NCBI GenBank assembly: GCA_904063045.1
Contig: CAJFCJ010000003.1
Coordinates: 1,488,001 to 1,552,000 of the forward strand
DNA from: Dimorphilus gyrociliatus
Taxonomy: Eukaryota; Annelida; Polychaeta; Dinophilidae
Length of the DNA: 64,000 nucleotides
Direction: 5' to 3'
This document shows, one piece after another, positions 23,476-34,416 of the stretch (positions are counted from its first letter, which is position 1; each line of letters opens with the position of its first letter). The notes beneath the pieces are model-generated. The model had not been told where the DNA came from and ran no database searches. It saw only the letters and a program-made list of their open reading frames with translations. Made by a program: the position numbers and the translations under genes.

Positions 23476-25669
23476 ATGAGTTTTAGAGTTACCATCCATT
23501 TTTTTATACTCATCACTTTTTATTGGACAGCGAATTGTCAGAATTGCCCAAATATTACAAATTTGACTAGCCACGAAGCAGTATTAACGTTAAAAAATTA
23601 TGATAGGAAATCGTGCTCATGGACCGTTACAACAAGGAATATTTCACACAGTGTAATTAATTGAAATTTTAATAATTTAATGGAATAGTTTTAATCAATC
23701 TAACAATATTTTTCTGTATTTAACACTTTATTTAATAAGACTTGTACAGCTATTTTTAGATTGTAGATTATACATATACTAAAAGTATTCTAATTCTAAT
23801 TTTTGTGCTGATAATAGGTTATTGAGATGAGGTTTAAACAACTAAAATTAAAGTCTTGTCAGAGCTGTTCGTCTTGCCCTAATTTGGCAGTTTACGAAGG
23901 TCCTGATAAATATCCAGATGCAACTTTAGTAAAGAATAGACTAATTACAAAAATTTGTGGCAACCAAATACCACCAATGATAGTTTCTGCAGGAGATAAA
24001 CTAGTTTTGAAGTTTGATCCAAAAAATAATAAGGGAGAAGCTGCCTTTAATATTACCTTTACTACTGTAGAGCTAAGTACATAAAACATGAATTGTCAGG
24101 ATTTTTTTTTAATTGGTTTAATTTCAACAGAGATGTTTAACTGCCCTAAAAAGCAAGCTATTGGTGCTCATGAACAGGGTATAAGATCACCTCTTTACGG
24201 AGTCGAGGCATTTGCTCCAAAATTAAATTGCAGTCATATAATAAGACCAAAAAAAGGCTACAAGGTATATTAAATGATTAATTATTATAATTTACTAATT
24301 ACTTATTCTAACTAGTACGTTCGAATCGATGTCCTATCTTTGCAAATGGGGATAGATAAAGATAAAAACTTCCCTTTACATACAATATCTATCTTTGACA
24401 ATACCTCAAAATTAATAGGTAGATTATAAATAGAATTAGCGAAATAATAACTTTGTTTTTTTAAGACCAATGCAGCTTTGGACAATGCAAATCCTTTAAC
24501 CGATCGATTTTCGTTTTGGGGGAAGCAGCCGTCTATTTTCTTACAAACTATCCAACTTCTATTCAACCTTCTCTAAAAAATAAAGATTACGGATTTCTCT
24601 TAAGATTTTCGTATGCCAAAAATATATTAACAAGTATCTATCAGAGTATTTTAAGAGTTGATACTTAATAATCCGTTTAAGAGCCCAATTATAGCCAGCT
24701 ATTGATTTATCAATTTATTTCCCACTAATTTAGGTAAAGCATGTTATCCGAGAGATGGAATAAGACCTATACAAGTGGGCGATTCTTTTCAAATAGCCTC
24801 TCCGTACACCTCTAATAACTTTCAAAGAAATATTCATTGCATTTGGAATTTAAAAAGTTTGCTTTACTTTTTTTTATTATATATTTCTATTTAAAGGGGT
24901 TAAATAGCTATCTTGATAACATTTATACTGGAATATATACATATACTGTATTTATTGATTTTTCAAGTCTCATTTTCTGCTAAACTTAGAAATCGCTTTA
25001 AATAATTTTTTAAACTGAAAAAAAATCAATACGCCATTTTTTTGACTAACATTTTACAAAACTGACGATAGTTTTTTACCTGAATTACAATTAAAAAGTC
25101 TGTCTGATAATTTGGCTTAAGTTTCCTATTGAATATTCATTATTTTGTGATAAATTTGAACAGGCGCCACCTATCAAGGCAAAGGGAATGCTAATTCGAT
25201 TTTAATAACCATTAAGAAGCTCCTTGTTAAGGATGCTCTGTTGATAATAATTGATTCAAAATCGAAACATATACTGAATCATACACAAAACACATTAAAA
25301 TTTGAAGGATCAAGCTTAATCATTGAATTCGCTAGCAAAAATTTTAAAAAAGATGAAGAATTCTTGCTTGAAGTTAAATTTACAGGTTAGCAAATTACAT
25401 TCAAGTGTTTTCAATAAAAAGTATTTATTTAACTTTTAAATCTAGAATTTCAAATGAGTGGATGGAAGATAGCGTTGATAACAGTTGCTGTCGTCGCCTT
25501 TGTCTTTGTTGTCGTTGGTGTTGGTCTCTTTGCGATTAAGCGTATTAAGAATAGACGTAATATAAAAATTACTTAATAAAAAGTGTTCTAACAAAAATCT
25601 GATTCTACAACAGATAATTACGAAATAATTAGGTCAGAAGAGACTGGCGAAACGCAGAAGATCGACTAA
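23476..25669 (+). CDS. Single-pass membrane protein with CUB-like ectodomain, unrecognised
   Basis: Nine exons (23476-23652, 23818-24076, 24131-24264, 24316-24418, 24466-24633, 24734-24856, 25164-25385, 25446-25556, 25614-25669) give 450 residues in one frame. A signal peptide (VTIHFFILITFYWTANCQ) is followed by a cysteine-containing ectodomain of perhaps three CUB-like units. Each looks like NYDRKSCSWTV, LKLKSCQSC, LAVYEGPD and LVLKFDP, with later copies at LNCSHIIRPKKGYKYVRIDV and IHCIWNLKS. Several Asn-X-Ser/Thr sites are present. A transmembrane helix (ALITVAVVAFVFVVVGVGLF, about 405-425) and a short tail with NYEIIRSEE end the protein. I do not recognise an orthologue. The overall plan suggests a cell-surface adhesion or receptor protein. 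Confidence 0.72.
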
Positions 25670-25737
25670 CACTTCTATCTTTCATACATCTTTAACTTCA
25701 TATTTGATTTACAATATAATTGTTACGAGCTGTGATA

Positions 25738-25743
25738 AATAAA
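25738..25743 (+). terminator. AATAAA poly(A) signal of the CUB-like gene
   Basis: Canonical hexamer 69 bases after the stop, in the gap to the convergent PDZ-LIM gene. Confidence 0.6.
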
Positions 25744-25915
25744 GAAATTAATAAGCTCATAAGGCATGTATTCTCTAAATCAATTATTAGGGATAGATAT
25801 AGAAAAGTAGGAATTCAAATTTTCGTTCAGGGTTAAGAGAAGTCAAAGTCATAGGACGTTCAAATATCAGGAGTTAGCAGATTGAATCGAAGAGGCAGCA
25901 GGACTGTCTTTCTCT

Positions 25916-27722
25916 TTATGCTCGAACCAATTTAGTGTTAGAGTGCCGCTCACAAAAAGGTTTATTGTTTTTCACGAAAAAAGCATTGTCGGCCAAATTC
26001 ACTTGGCAAACCTAAATGAAAAAAGTAATTATTTTAAAAAAAACCATTTTGTCAAAAAGTATCAAATTCCCTAAACTAACCGCGCAGTTAAAGCAATCAG
26101 AATGCCAATTTTGTCCCAAAGCTTCTATCCATCTGTCACCTGGATCGATAGTAAAGTCGCAACTGTAGCAGAGGGTTTGATGGTCTCTAGCCCAGCAAGC
26201 ACCGCAATAAACATCTTTATCCACAACATGAAACATCTTTGAGCCCAAAGGCTGTCTGCATTGTACGCAAAGAAAACAATGCGGATGAAAAGTATGCTGA
26301 AGAGCATGAACGCATTCTCCGACTATTGGACTGGAGCACTTTGCACATCTCGGAGCAAAATATTGCTCATAATCAGATATACAATAGATATTTCCCTCCT
26401 CCTCAACAAATCCTTCCTCCAAATTATTGCAGCATCCAGGACGAGAGCAAGAAAAATGCTGCTTGCAGAATTCCTTATTCATGGCCGCTATAAACGGGCC
26501 TCTAATCATTTGATGGCACGTGTTACATTGAGGAGCTCTTTGATTAGCACCAGCTGAATCTAAGAATCTTATGTCAGATTTCTTAACAACTTGAGGTTTA
26601 GCCTGTGGGTTACGGCGTTTAGGAGGCTCCCAGGAAGCCGCCGATTGTTGTGGAGAGCTATAGCTACTTGACTGGGGAGCCTGATAAGGAGTTGACTGTT
26701 GCTGAGGGGGATTATAAGGGGTAGCCGTTGCAGGTTTCTGCCATGACGGGGGAGCTTGATATTGCATTTGTTGTAATCCTGCTCCTGGAGTAGGTGGGTT
26801 GTAAGGGTAGGATACTGGTTGATGGCCAGCAGGTCGGTGGGGAGCGCTTACACTACCATATCCAGAATCTTGTCTACAAACGAAAATTTTGATTCTATCT
26901 CAATACTTCCATTTTACTTTATCGCAATAAAACTGGAAACTATTGCAGTAGTTCGAGTTCGCCGGTATGTAATATATATATATATTGTACATATTTACAC
27001 TCAAGTACTACTTTTTTTTTTTTTGACCGACCTCAACTCCGACTAGAAATAATTTAGTGTAAATAAAAAGCAAGCGCCACATAATATCAACCATTTTAGT
27101 TGTAGATATAGTTTTCTTAATCAATACTTTCATATAAAACCTAAAAATTTGTTTTACAACAATAAAAAATTATTTAGTTCGTTTTATATAACTTCAAGTA
27201 TTTCTACTTTGTTTATAGGACTAGTACAGCTTAAAAAACATACATAGTTCATAGGCCTACCTTTTTACTGTAATCTTTAGCGCGTTTCCAGCATCGATAA
27301 CTAGTTTTTGTCCGTCCTTGTGTAGCATATTTTCAACGGCAACATCTTGAATGGCTACAATTTCATCCCCGTTTCGGAGATCTCCTCGCTCTGCTAAACT
27401 TCCAGGATTAATCTATAATGCATAACATTTCTTGTACAAACTTTTTTAGAGGTTATAGGCCTTCTATCAAACTAAACATTCTACGTCGATTTGGAAAGGT
27501 TTTTAAAAGAATTTCTATATAACTAAAGCTCTTGATATTTTATGATGGGCAAATGTTAGGAGTGATCTAGATACTGTTTAAAGTGAATTGTTTTAGAAAG
27601 AAAAACTATACCTTTTGCACGACAAACGATGATGAAAAGTCTTTTCCACCATACATCCTAAATCCCCAAGGGGTACACGACTCTGATCTTGTCAAATGAA
27701 TTGTCACAAAGCTAGTCATCAT
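25916..27722 (-). CDS. ALP/Enigma-family PDZ-LIM protein (LDB3/PDLIM-like)
   Basis: These cytoskeletal scaffolds bind alpha-actinin at Z-discs and stress fibres. Exons (minus) 27612-27722, 27261-27412, 26081-26873 and 25916-26011 give 383 residues. The PDZ domain (1-87) has CTPWGFRMYGGKDF at its binding loop and GDEIVAIQDVAVENMLH. A proline/glutamine-rich linker (about 90-200) contains tandem PPQQQ and YQAP tracts. Three LIM domains follow with the zinc ligands in place: CNTCHQMIRGPF, CAKCSSPIVGECVHALQ, CYSCDFTIDPGDRWIEALG. The last ends CERHSNTKLVRA. Domain order is that of LDB3 (ZASP), PDLIM5 and PDLIM7, and one invertebrate gene usually represents all three. Other isoforms through unspotted exons in the 27-28 kb region are likely in this family. 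Confidence 0.94.
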
Positions 27723-28393
27723 ATAATTTTACGGAGCTAAACTATTCCAAGGAGTAGAAAATCTGTAGCATCTATCAAAACCGAGCTGTAATACAGTCTG
27801 CAACGCGCCTTTTGAGGAGGCTACGGCCTCATTTTCTCTCAATACCGCCACCTGTCGAAATATACGAGTTAAAGCCTGTTGTAGGTGTTTGATCAATGAC
27901 AAAATAAAAAAACAAGTTGTGTCTCAGTAAATTAAAAAGGACGACGTGGCTATATGTTTTTATTTGTTTTAGTCTCAAGATATTCTAAAAGCATTGCTAG
28001 AGGAGGAATATTCTTTCAATTATATTTACACAGGTTTTAAATGTCAAATTTTGTATCAATTTATCATTGTAAATAATGTTCGATAGCAATATGTAATAAA
28101 AAAGTATGTTTAAATTTTTGGCGCGAAAGTATCATTAAAAAATACGAAAATGCGAATTCGACACCGGCTTCCGGTCTCTTTTTCACGCCATTTCGGATAA
28201 CAAGGTTTCATTTTTATATTTTTCATTTTTTTCCTTAAATTTAATCGTTTTTGAAGTGAATTTTGTCAAGATGTGTAATTGAAATAATCATCTAGCGACA
28301 TACATGTTTTTGTATAATATAAACTTACTGATTCTTAAGATATTGAAGGATTTTAAGTTGGTGAGCGATAATAACTAAAAGTAACGCTTGCAG
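27723..28393. promoter_or_regulatory. Upstream region of PDZ-LIM and RPL35A genes, with probable RPL35A 5' UTR intron
   Basis: 670 bases between divergent start codons. Near 28175-28186 a pyrimidine-rich CTCTTTTTCACGCC resembles the 5'-terminal oligopyrimidine tract where ribosomal protein transcripts begin. CAAG|GTTTCA at 28201-28206 could be a donor, and TTGCAG ends one base before the RPL35A ATG, so 28205-28393 is a candidate 5' UTR intron. Confidence 0.5.
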
Positions 28394-28836
28394 ATGACCG
28401 AAGAAACACCGGCAACAGAAATCTCGGTTTTCCGATCAACCAGAAAGGCTGGCAGACTATACAGTAAAGCTGTCTTTACTGGATACAAACGTGGTCTACG
28501 TAACCAACATGAAAGCACGGCTCTCTTGCGTATCGACGGCGTCAACACACGCAGAGAAACTGAATTCTATTTGGGCAAAAGATGCTGCTATGTCTACAAG
28601 GCAAGAAACAAGACTGCCTGCCCAGGCCACTCTGAAGCGTCGAGAATCCGTGTTATTTGGGGAAAGGTGACCAGACCACATGGAAACAGCGGCGGTGTTC
28701 GTGCTAAGTTCAGGAGGAACTTGCCGCCAAGGGCGATGGGTAAAAGAATCAGAATCGTAAGTTTCACTCTAGAAATGTAAGTCAATAAATTTATTGAAAT
28801 ATTTTTCTTCAGATGCTCTACCCATCTAGAATTTAA
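28394..28836 (+). CDS. RPL35A: 60S ribosomal protein L35a (eL33)
   Basis: A structural protein of the large cytosolic ribosomal subunit. Exons 28394-28756 and 28813-28836 encode 128 residues. From residue 21 it matches the family throughout: [50 protein letters not shown] and [20 protein letters not shown]. The last exon contributes MLYPSRI, the conserved terminus. About 18 extra residues precede the vertebrate start, a type of extension also seen in insects. Codon choice is more GC-rich than that of neighbours, as expected for a highly expressed gene. An acceptor directly before the ATG points to a 5' untranslated exon. Confidence 0.97.
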
Positions 28837-29601
28837 TAGTTGTGTTTTGGTCAAACGAATACATTTCTAAATGATCAGGAATATATTTGTTGTAAATAAG
28901 AACATAACATGATTTAACCGTATGCAGATTACTTTTGAAATAAATAAGAATAAATAGCAATCTGCATGCGATTATTTCTATTACGGTTTGCATGCATAAC
29001 GAACGGTCAGGCGCAATGAAAACGAATAAGATAAAAAAACAAATGAGGAATAAGTACTCAGCTTTTCTTAATAAGTCGTCACGTCACGTCAAATTGTCGT
29101 AATTACCTAAAGCGCAGTCAGGGGAAATAAAAGTAGGCACCATTTCGAAAGAGATTGGCGAAAATGGTCGAATGATCATTTTCAAGTCGTTGTCAAGCTT
29201 CCACTTGTTTTATTTTGCATTAGGTTATATTGTGGAAACAAGACGGTTTTTGTGCATAACGTTACGTTACATCACAATAGTTTTTCGTTATAATCTGTCG
29301 TCGTTTGTACTGAGCACACTCTTTGTCTGCTAAGAGAGGCTCCGTTACGTTACGTTAATATTCGACTGCAAAAAAATCCATTTTAGGGGAATAAAAAATA
29401 TCTTGCAGTTGATCGCGTCTTTAAAATGAAAGAAAAAAAGAAACAAGCGGTTTTAATAACGTTCAATATTTTTTCTGACGATTTACAACAAACAATCAAT
29501 AGCCGGTAAAAATTATTTAATGATAACAGGAGTTTGCGACGTTATTAAAGCCTAGGATGAAATCCGTGCTAGGACGGTTTATGACAACCCAAAAAATAAC
29601 A
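28837..29601. other. Convergent intergenic region RPL35A / importin alpha
   Basis: 765 bases between two 3' ends. Besides the inverted repeat it holds three tandem CGTCA units at 29077-29091 and two separate CGTTACGTTAC tandems near 29258 and 29343. No splice-supported exon is visible. The richness in CpG-containing short repeats is unlike the surrounding AT-rich spacer. Confidence 0.55.
28915..28974. repeat. Imperfect inverted repeat behind RPL35A with poly(A) signals in the loop
   Basis: Arms 28915-28932 and 28957-28974 pair at 15 of 18 positions with a 24-base loop. The loop holds AATAAA at 28939-28944 and a second copy a few bases on. A third related arm with CGGTTTGCATGC follows at 28984. 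Confidence 0.7.
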
Positions 29602-32232
29602 TTAGAATCTGAAACCTTCCGAAGGTATTCTAGCTTCTGGATCAAATTGAAAACCTTGCTGATTTTCATCCTGTCCTAACGCTATGTCTTCAGTGTCCTG
29701 TAATAACATTTTAATTGCAATATTTGACATGATACTTGTTATAAATACTTACATCACCGAAGTAATTATCAATAATTTCATAAGCCAACTTATAAATATC
29801 TTCGTTTTCGTGGTTCTGCAAAATCTCAATGCTATCAAGACCGCCGCATTCTTCTATCTGCTCACACAAATGCTCCAATCCTCCCTGGCTCTGAGCCATT
29901 TTCAAAATGTTATTAATTCCGTCCAAAACCACTTGAATAACTTGAGGATCTTTAACAGTAAGCAACTTGCAGAATGGTGGTAAAACACCAGCTTCAACCA
30001 CTACACCCACTTGCTCTGGTCTACCAGAGATAGTTAAATTAGATATTGCCCATGCAGCTTCCTTTTGAGTTTGATACTCTCCCTTGTTCAAATGATGGAC
30101 AATAAGACTGATTAATTTAGCGTCGATTACGGCTTGTACTTGCTGCTGATTTCCGGCTGTTATATTGGACAAAAACCATACGGCTTCCTAAAATGAGAAG
30201 TTGTTAAATTTACTTCAATCGTCAAGAAAAGAACTTTCCACAAAATTTTAATTGTTACATTGCTTAATTCAGTTTTATCTCTGAACTATACTTGCCTTAT
30301 TAATTTTCTCTTTGCTATGAGATAATAAAGAAGGGAAATGTTCCAAAGCTTTACAGTTGAGTACAACTTGGGTTTGTTCGTCAGTTCCAGTTACAATATT
30401 TCCTACTGCTCTCAAAGCAGCCGTCTGTATGAGAAAGAGTATTTATTGTGAAAGATTTTCAGTTATTTGAAATTATTCTCTGCCATTAGTTACATTTATA
30501 GGATCCTATTAATTGTAACACAGCTGAAGTATCAGGTATAATTTTCCTATAAAAAGTATCAGACTAAAATATCAGTCCAAAATCAAGAACTACTTTAGGG
30601 CAGCTCATAACTTTTTGATTTTAGAAACAGGTGGTTTACAGAATTTCTATTCTAATTAAGCCTAGTAATTAAAAAATAAAAACTCCTACAAGAAATATAA
30701 TTCAAATTAACTGACCTGCACACGAACTTCGATGTGCGATAACAGGGGAACCAAATAAGGAACTACGCCTGAATCAATTACCATCTGGATCTGATCATTA
30801 CCTCCATCGGTCAAGTAAGATAATGCCCATACTGTATCGACCAGTATATTGGTATCAGAATGGTGAATAAGTAAGCAAAGAGCTGGAAGAATTTCTTGTA
30901 TTGTATCTATAGGAGGTGGCGGATCCTTATTACGACACAAATTAACCATGACCCATGTAACATTTCGAAGAAAAGTAATGTGAATATTTGGATCAATTAG
31001 AGCTAAAAGTGGTTTGACAACGCCCAGACGAATTGCGAAATCTCGACATTGAGGTCCGTCCCCTATTAAAAAGTCATGGTTTAGCTAAAGATAATCATAA
31101 ATAACAAGGGAATAGAAACCAATTATATTTCCGAGAGCCCAAACTGCTTGTTCGCAAACGTTTTCATGTTTCGACTGTAAAAGGTTCAGAAAATGAGGTA
31201 CAGCTCCTGAATTTGAACAAAAAATATTTTATAAATTACACTTGTTAAGAGAAATATTCACATGTAAATGTACATAGATAGACAAAGGCAATTAGTGATG
31301 ATTCATAAACAGTTTTTAGGTGTATATCTAGGATAAAAAATGTTTAATATATTGTTTACCTGCTTCTACAACCGCTTGAGTTTGTTTTGAGGTTCCAGAA
31401 GCAATATTTGTCAGAGCCCAAGCTGCCTCAAATTGAATAGACGAACTGAAATATTAATAAATATATTATTAATCATATAAATGAGCATTAATTTCTTACT
31501 TTTGGATTTCCAAGCATGAGACGAGTACTGGTAGGATTCCAGATCGAATCAGATCATCTATTGGAGGATTTCTGTCGCTTGACAACAATTTTCTTGCTGC
31601 TTGAACAGCTTGCAATTTAGTTTCGACGTTTGTTGATTTAGCGTTTTCGACAATTTGTTCCAAACTTTGATGAACACCTCTTTCTGAATCTTCTGAATCG
31701 GTACTTTCTTTTTCATTAATCGGAACGTTTCGTTTTTTAAGGATGTGCTCATCTCTTTTAGACTATAAAATGGTTATTGCGTGTTATTTTTTTTTATGAA
31801 TTTTTTTATAGATAGACTTGTATAAGTCGTTATATAAACAAGTTTTTGATATTTTAGTGGGAAAAAGTGGCAAAGCACATCCTCCAACATATTACTGTTA
31901 GTAAAAAACGTTAACTTTGCCAACAAATAAGACTAGTTCAGAGGGCGCTTCTGATGTAGAAATATCTTGTGCACGTGATCTATGACTTTTTCCTATTTTT
32001 TAAACTCTAGCTTTTACCAACCTTTCTCAATTCTACCGTTACTTCGGTTCGCCGCCTCCTCATCTCCTGTAATAATAACAATAATCAATTAAGAAGAGAA
32101 CAATAACCGGCTTAGGCAAGTCATGACTGAAGCCAGTCGTGAGTCGTGGAATGTAAAATTTCCTTAAATCTAACTTACATCTGGGTCTTTTCCTTGATTT
32201 TTGAACATACGTGATCTGCTCATTTCCGACAT
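29602..32232 (-). CDS. KPNA3/4: Importin subunit alpha-3 (KPNA3/KPNA4 type)
   Basis: Adaptor that binds classical nuclear localisation signals and docks to importin beta. Nine exons (minus): 32179-32232, 32022-32066, 31500-31762, 31360-31445, 31120-31206, 30716-31062, 30296-30424, 29753-30187 and 29602-29697, giving 513 residues (human KPNA3 has 521). The importin-beta-binding domain has [15 protein letters not shown] and LKKRNVP. Armadillo repeats carry the Trp/Asn NLS groove: [110 protein letters not shown]. These match KPNA3/4 rather than KPNA1/5/6. The CSE1L-binding region [16 protein letters not shown] is intact. The intron after exon 7 starts with GC instead of GT. Confidence 0.97.
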
Positions 32233-32976
32233 GTTGGAGTCTATTAATTAAATCAGTAATTAACGTAACTATAAACAAAAAACCAAAATCTATAAGAGCT
32301 TCCAAGACCTTACATGGGAGGATGTCAATTGTTCGCTGATTGGTTCTTTAACACAGCATTATTTTCGTAAAAGGAAATTAAAGTTTTCACCTGAAAATTT
32401 TTTAGGTTATTTAATAGGCTCGAAATAATTATTCAACTAATAATTTATTAAATAATACGAAAATATTGACCAAATTTCCCGATAATGGAAACTCCCGCCA
32501 TCAAAATTAAATATTCGGCCAATACAATTTTTATTAGTTTTATAGCTAAATTTCCTAATTGTCTGTACTCAATTAGTAAATGACCCGTTTTAAAATATTT
32601 CACTTCAAAAGTCCTTGTTTTAGAAATTGCGAAGATTTTCTATAATCAATAATCATTTATTTACTAAATAAGTGTAAAATAATTGCCATTTAAAAATTTA
32701 AAAATATTGAATAATAAACAAATTATTTGTGTATGATGTATAAATAGATATAGAGAATTTCTTTTTAATCTTATATTAATTAGACAATCAGTTCATAATT
32801 AGATAAAAATCATTTATTATTTAAATAGAAAAATCTCGCTAATTTCCCGAAAATATATAATTTGTTCAAAAAAAAAAACAAATTTATTTTTAACCAAATA
32901 ACTTATAAAACAAAGGACGTTTAGGAAGTTTTTTGTAACTAATAAAACAGAAATGTCAATAGGCATTATTCTGTTT
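32233..32976. other. Intergenic region between importin alpha start and CAAX-gene end
   Basis: Very AT-rich. TTTATT at 32813-32818 is a minus-strand AATAAA about 160 bases after the CAAX-gene stop. Nothing else is supported. Confidence 0.5.
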
Positions 32977-33735
32977 TTACATAATACAACATGACCCTGA
33001 CTCTGATGTTTTGCCAGATTCTTCTTCATTAACTTTCTTTGGTATCTGATTCTTTTCTGGCGGACATTCTGTTGCTTTCTTTGGTTCATTTTGCTCTTCT
33101 TTATTTCCATCTGTATTATCTTCTTGCTTCTTTAATTGATCGGATTTGTTTACTTTATTAGTTTGAACTCTACTAGGTGTCGGTATCCTAGAAACTTTTG
33201 ATGCTGATTTCTTATCAGAAAGAGTAAACGTGATGGGTTTTGAATTGTTAGGTGTAATATGTTTATCACGCGGTGTGGTATTAGGAGTGAAGAACTCATC
33301 AGAATCTTCAATTTTTGGTTTTTTTGCTTTCCCAGTAGACATACCCTTACGTCGCTTCATAGAAGTTACTGGGGTCTTAAAGATTTCATCGGGAGTACCC
33401 ATAGTTTTGACACAATCTTCTACCATCACCTTACATGGTGTAATCTTAATGTCACTATTTTTTTCTTTTCTTGGTATTTTCGATCGAGGACGTTTTTTCC
33501 GCTTGGGATAGTTTTTTGGGTCCACAGAGCTCTCCTCTGTTTGCGGATGAAACATTTTTGGTTGAGCAATATAAATACTACGTCTAGTCCGTCGCAATTC
33601 AATTCCTTCCGCTAAATTGTTGCTTGGAACAAAGATTGACTTTTGTCTACGAGAAAAAAAACAATTTAAACTTATTTTCTGTGAGATCTCACAAACTCCG
33701 GATCACCTTTGCTTTAATTTATTTCCTTCAGGCAT
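32977..33735 (-). CDS. Basic TP-rich protein with C-terminal CAAX box, unrecognised
   Basis: Exons (minus) 33707-33735 and 32977-33646 join in phase to 232 residues. The protein is strongly basic, with several nuclear-localisation-like clusters (YPKRKKRPRSKIPRKEK, MKRRKG, KAKKPK). It contains repeated Thr-Pro sites (ITPCK, GTPDE, KTPVTS, FTPNTTPRDK, ITPNN, PTPSR), a pattern common in mitotic CDK substrates. The second half is a charged, Lys/Glu-rich disordered tail ending CCIM, which fits a CAAX prenylation box, and methionine at the last position favours farnesylation. I do not recognise a family. It lies head-to-head with Ki-67, 681 bases apart. Nuclear and membrane-associated behaviour, as for lamins, is an inference from these signals. 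Confidence 0.7.
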
Positions 33736-34416
33736 GTAAATAAAAAAATATCCAGTATTTAAGTAATAGTAAAAGCTGCAATTTGCGGTTAAAGTGTTTC
33801 TTTTAAAAATGGCATTATACCTATTCATGAATATAATGATATTTTCGATATAAGATCGCTGATTTATGTTATAAATTTACATAGATCGATTTAAAACGAT
33901 ATATATCGATATGGAAATTTATTCATTAACATTCAAATCTGAATGATGATTTGTCAACTTGAAATTGCTCGACCAATAGCCTTCCTAAGTGAACGTTATA
34001 CGACTCTATACACAACGGACTACTTTTTGTATGGCAGTTTCCATAAAATAAGGGGTTGGAGTGTGATCGAGTATTGGGGACAGATGAATAATTTCCAGGT
34101 AATTAATGACACTATTGTTTTGAAAGAACTTTTTTGAAATCAATTTTTTTCAATTTATATGACGAACTATTTACAGCAGCGTATTTTCAAATTTGAAAGT
34201 AAAGGACTAGCGCGGCAAAGAAAAATAGCGGCAATATTTTTTGAGCGCTTTTTAATGATAAGAACCTTCTTTTTAGGTTTAAAGCTCCTTAAATTTTTTA
34301 ACTACCTTGGAAGATTCTCCAGGATAAACCTAATTGTCATTGAAGAATATTCAATCAAGTAGCAGCAGTTGATCAGATTTATTACTCCTCGTTTCGTGTG
34401 ATTCCGATTTGTCGTG
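33736..34416. promoter_or_regulatory. Divergent promoter region, CAAX gene / Ki-67
   Basis: The 200 bases before the Ki-67 start contain GCGGCAAA at 34212-34219, the complement of TTTGCCGC, which fits the E2F consensus TTTSSCGC. TTTGAGCGC follows about 30 bases later. E2F control would suit a proliferation gene, but this is inferred. Open frames at 33943-34098 and 34177-34362 can be spliced together, yet they overlap this region and I treat them as chance. Confidence 0.45.

Noticed and set aside
33943-34362. Two open frames (33943-34098 and 34177-34362) that can be spliced into a 113-residue protein
   Set aside because: The model ends 55 bases before the Ki-67 start, overlaps the E2F-like promoter elements, is AT-driven in its second half and resembles no family.
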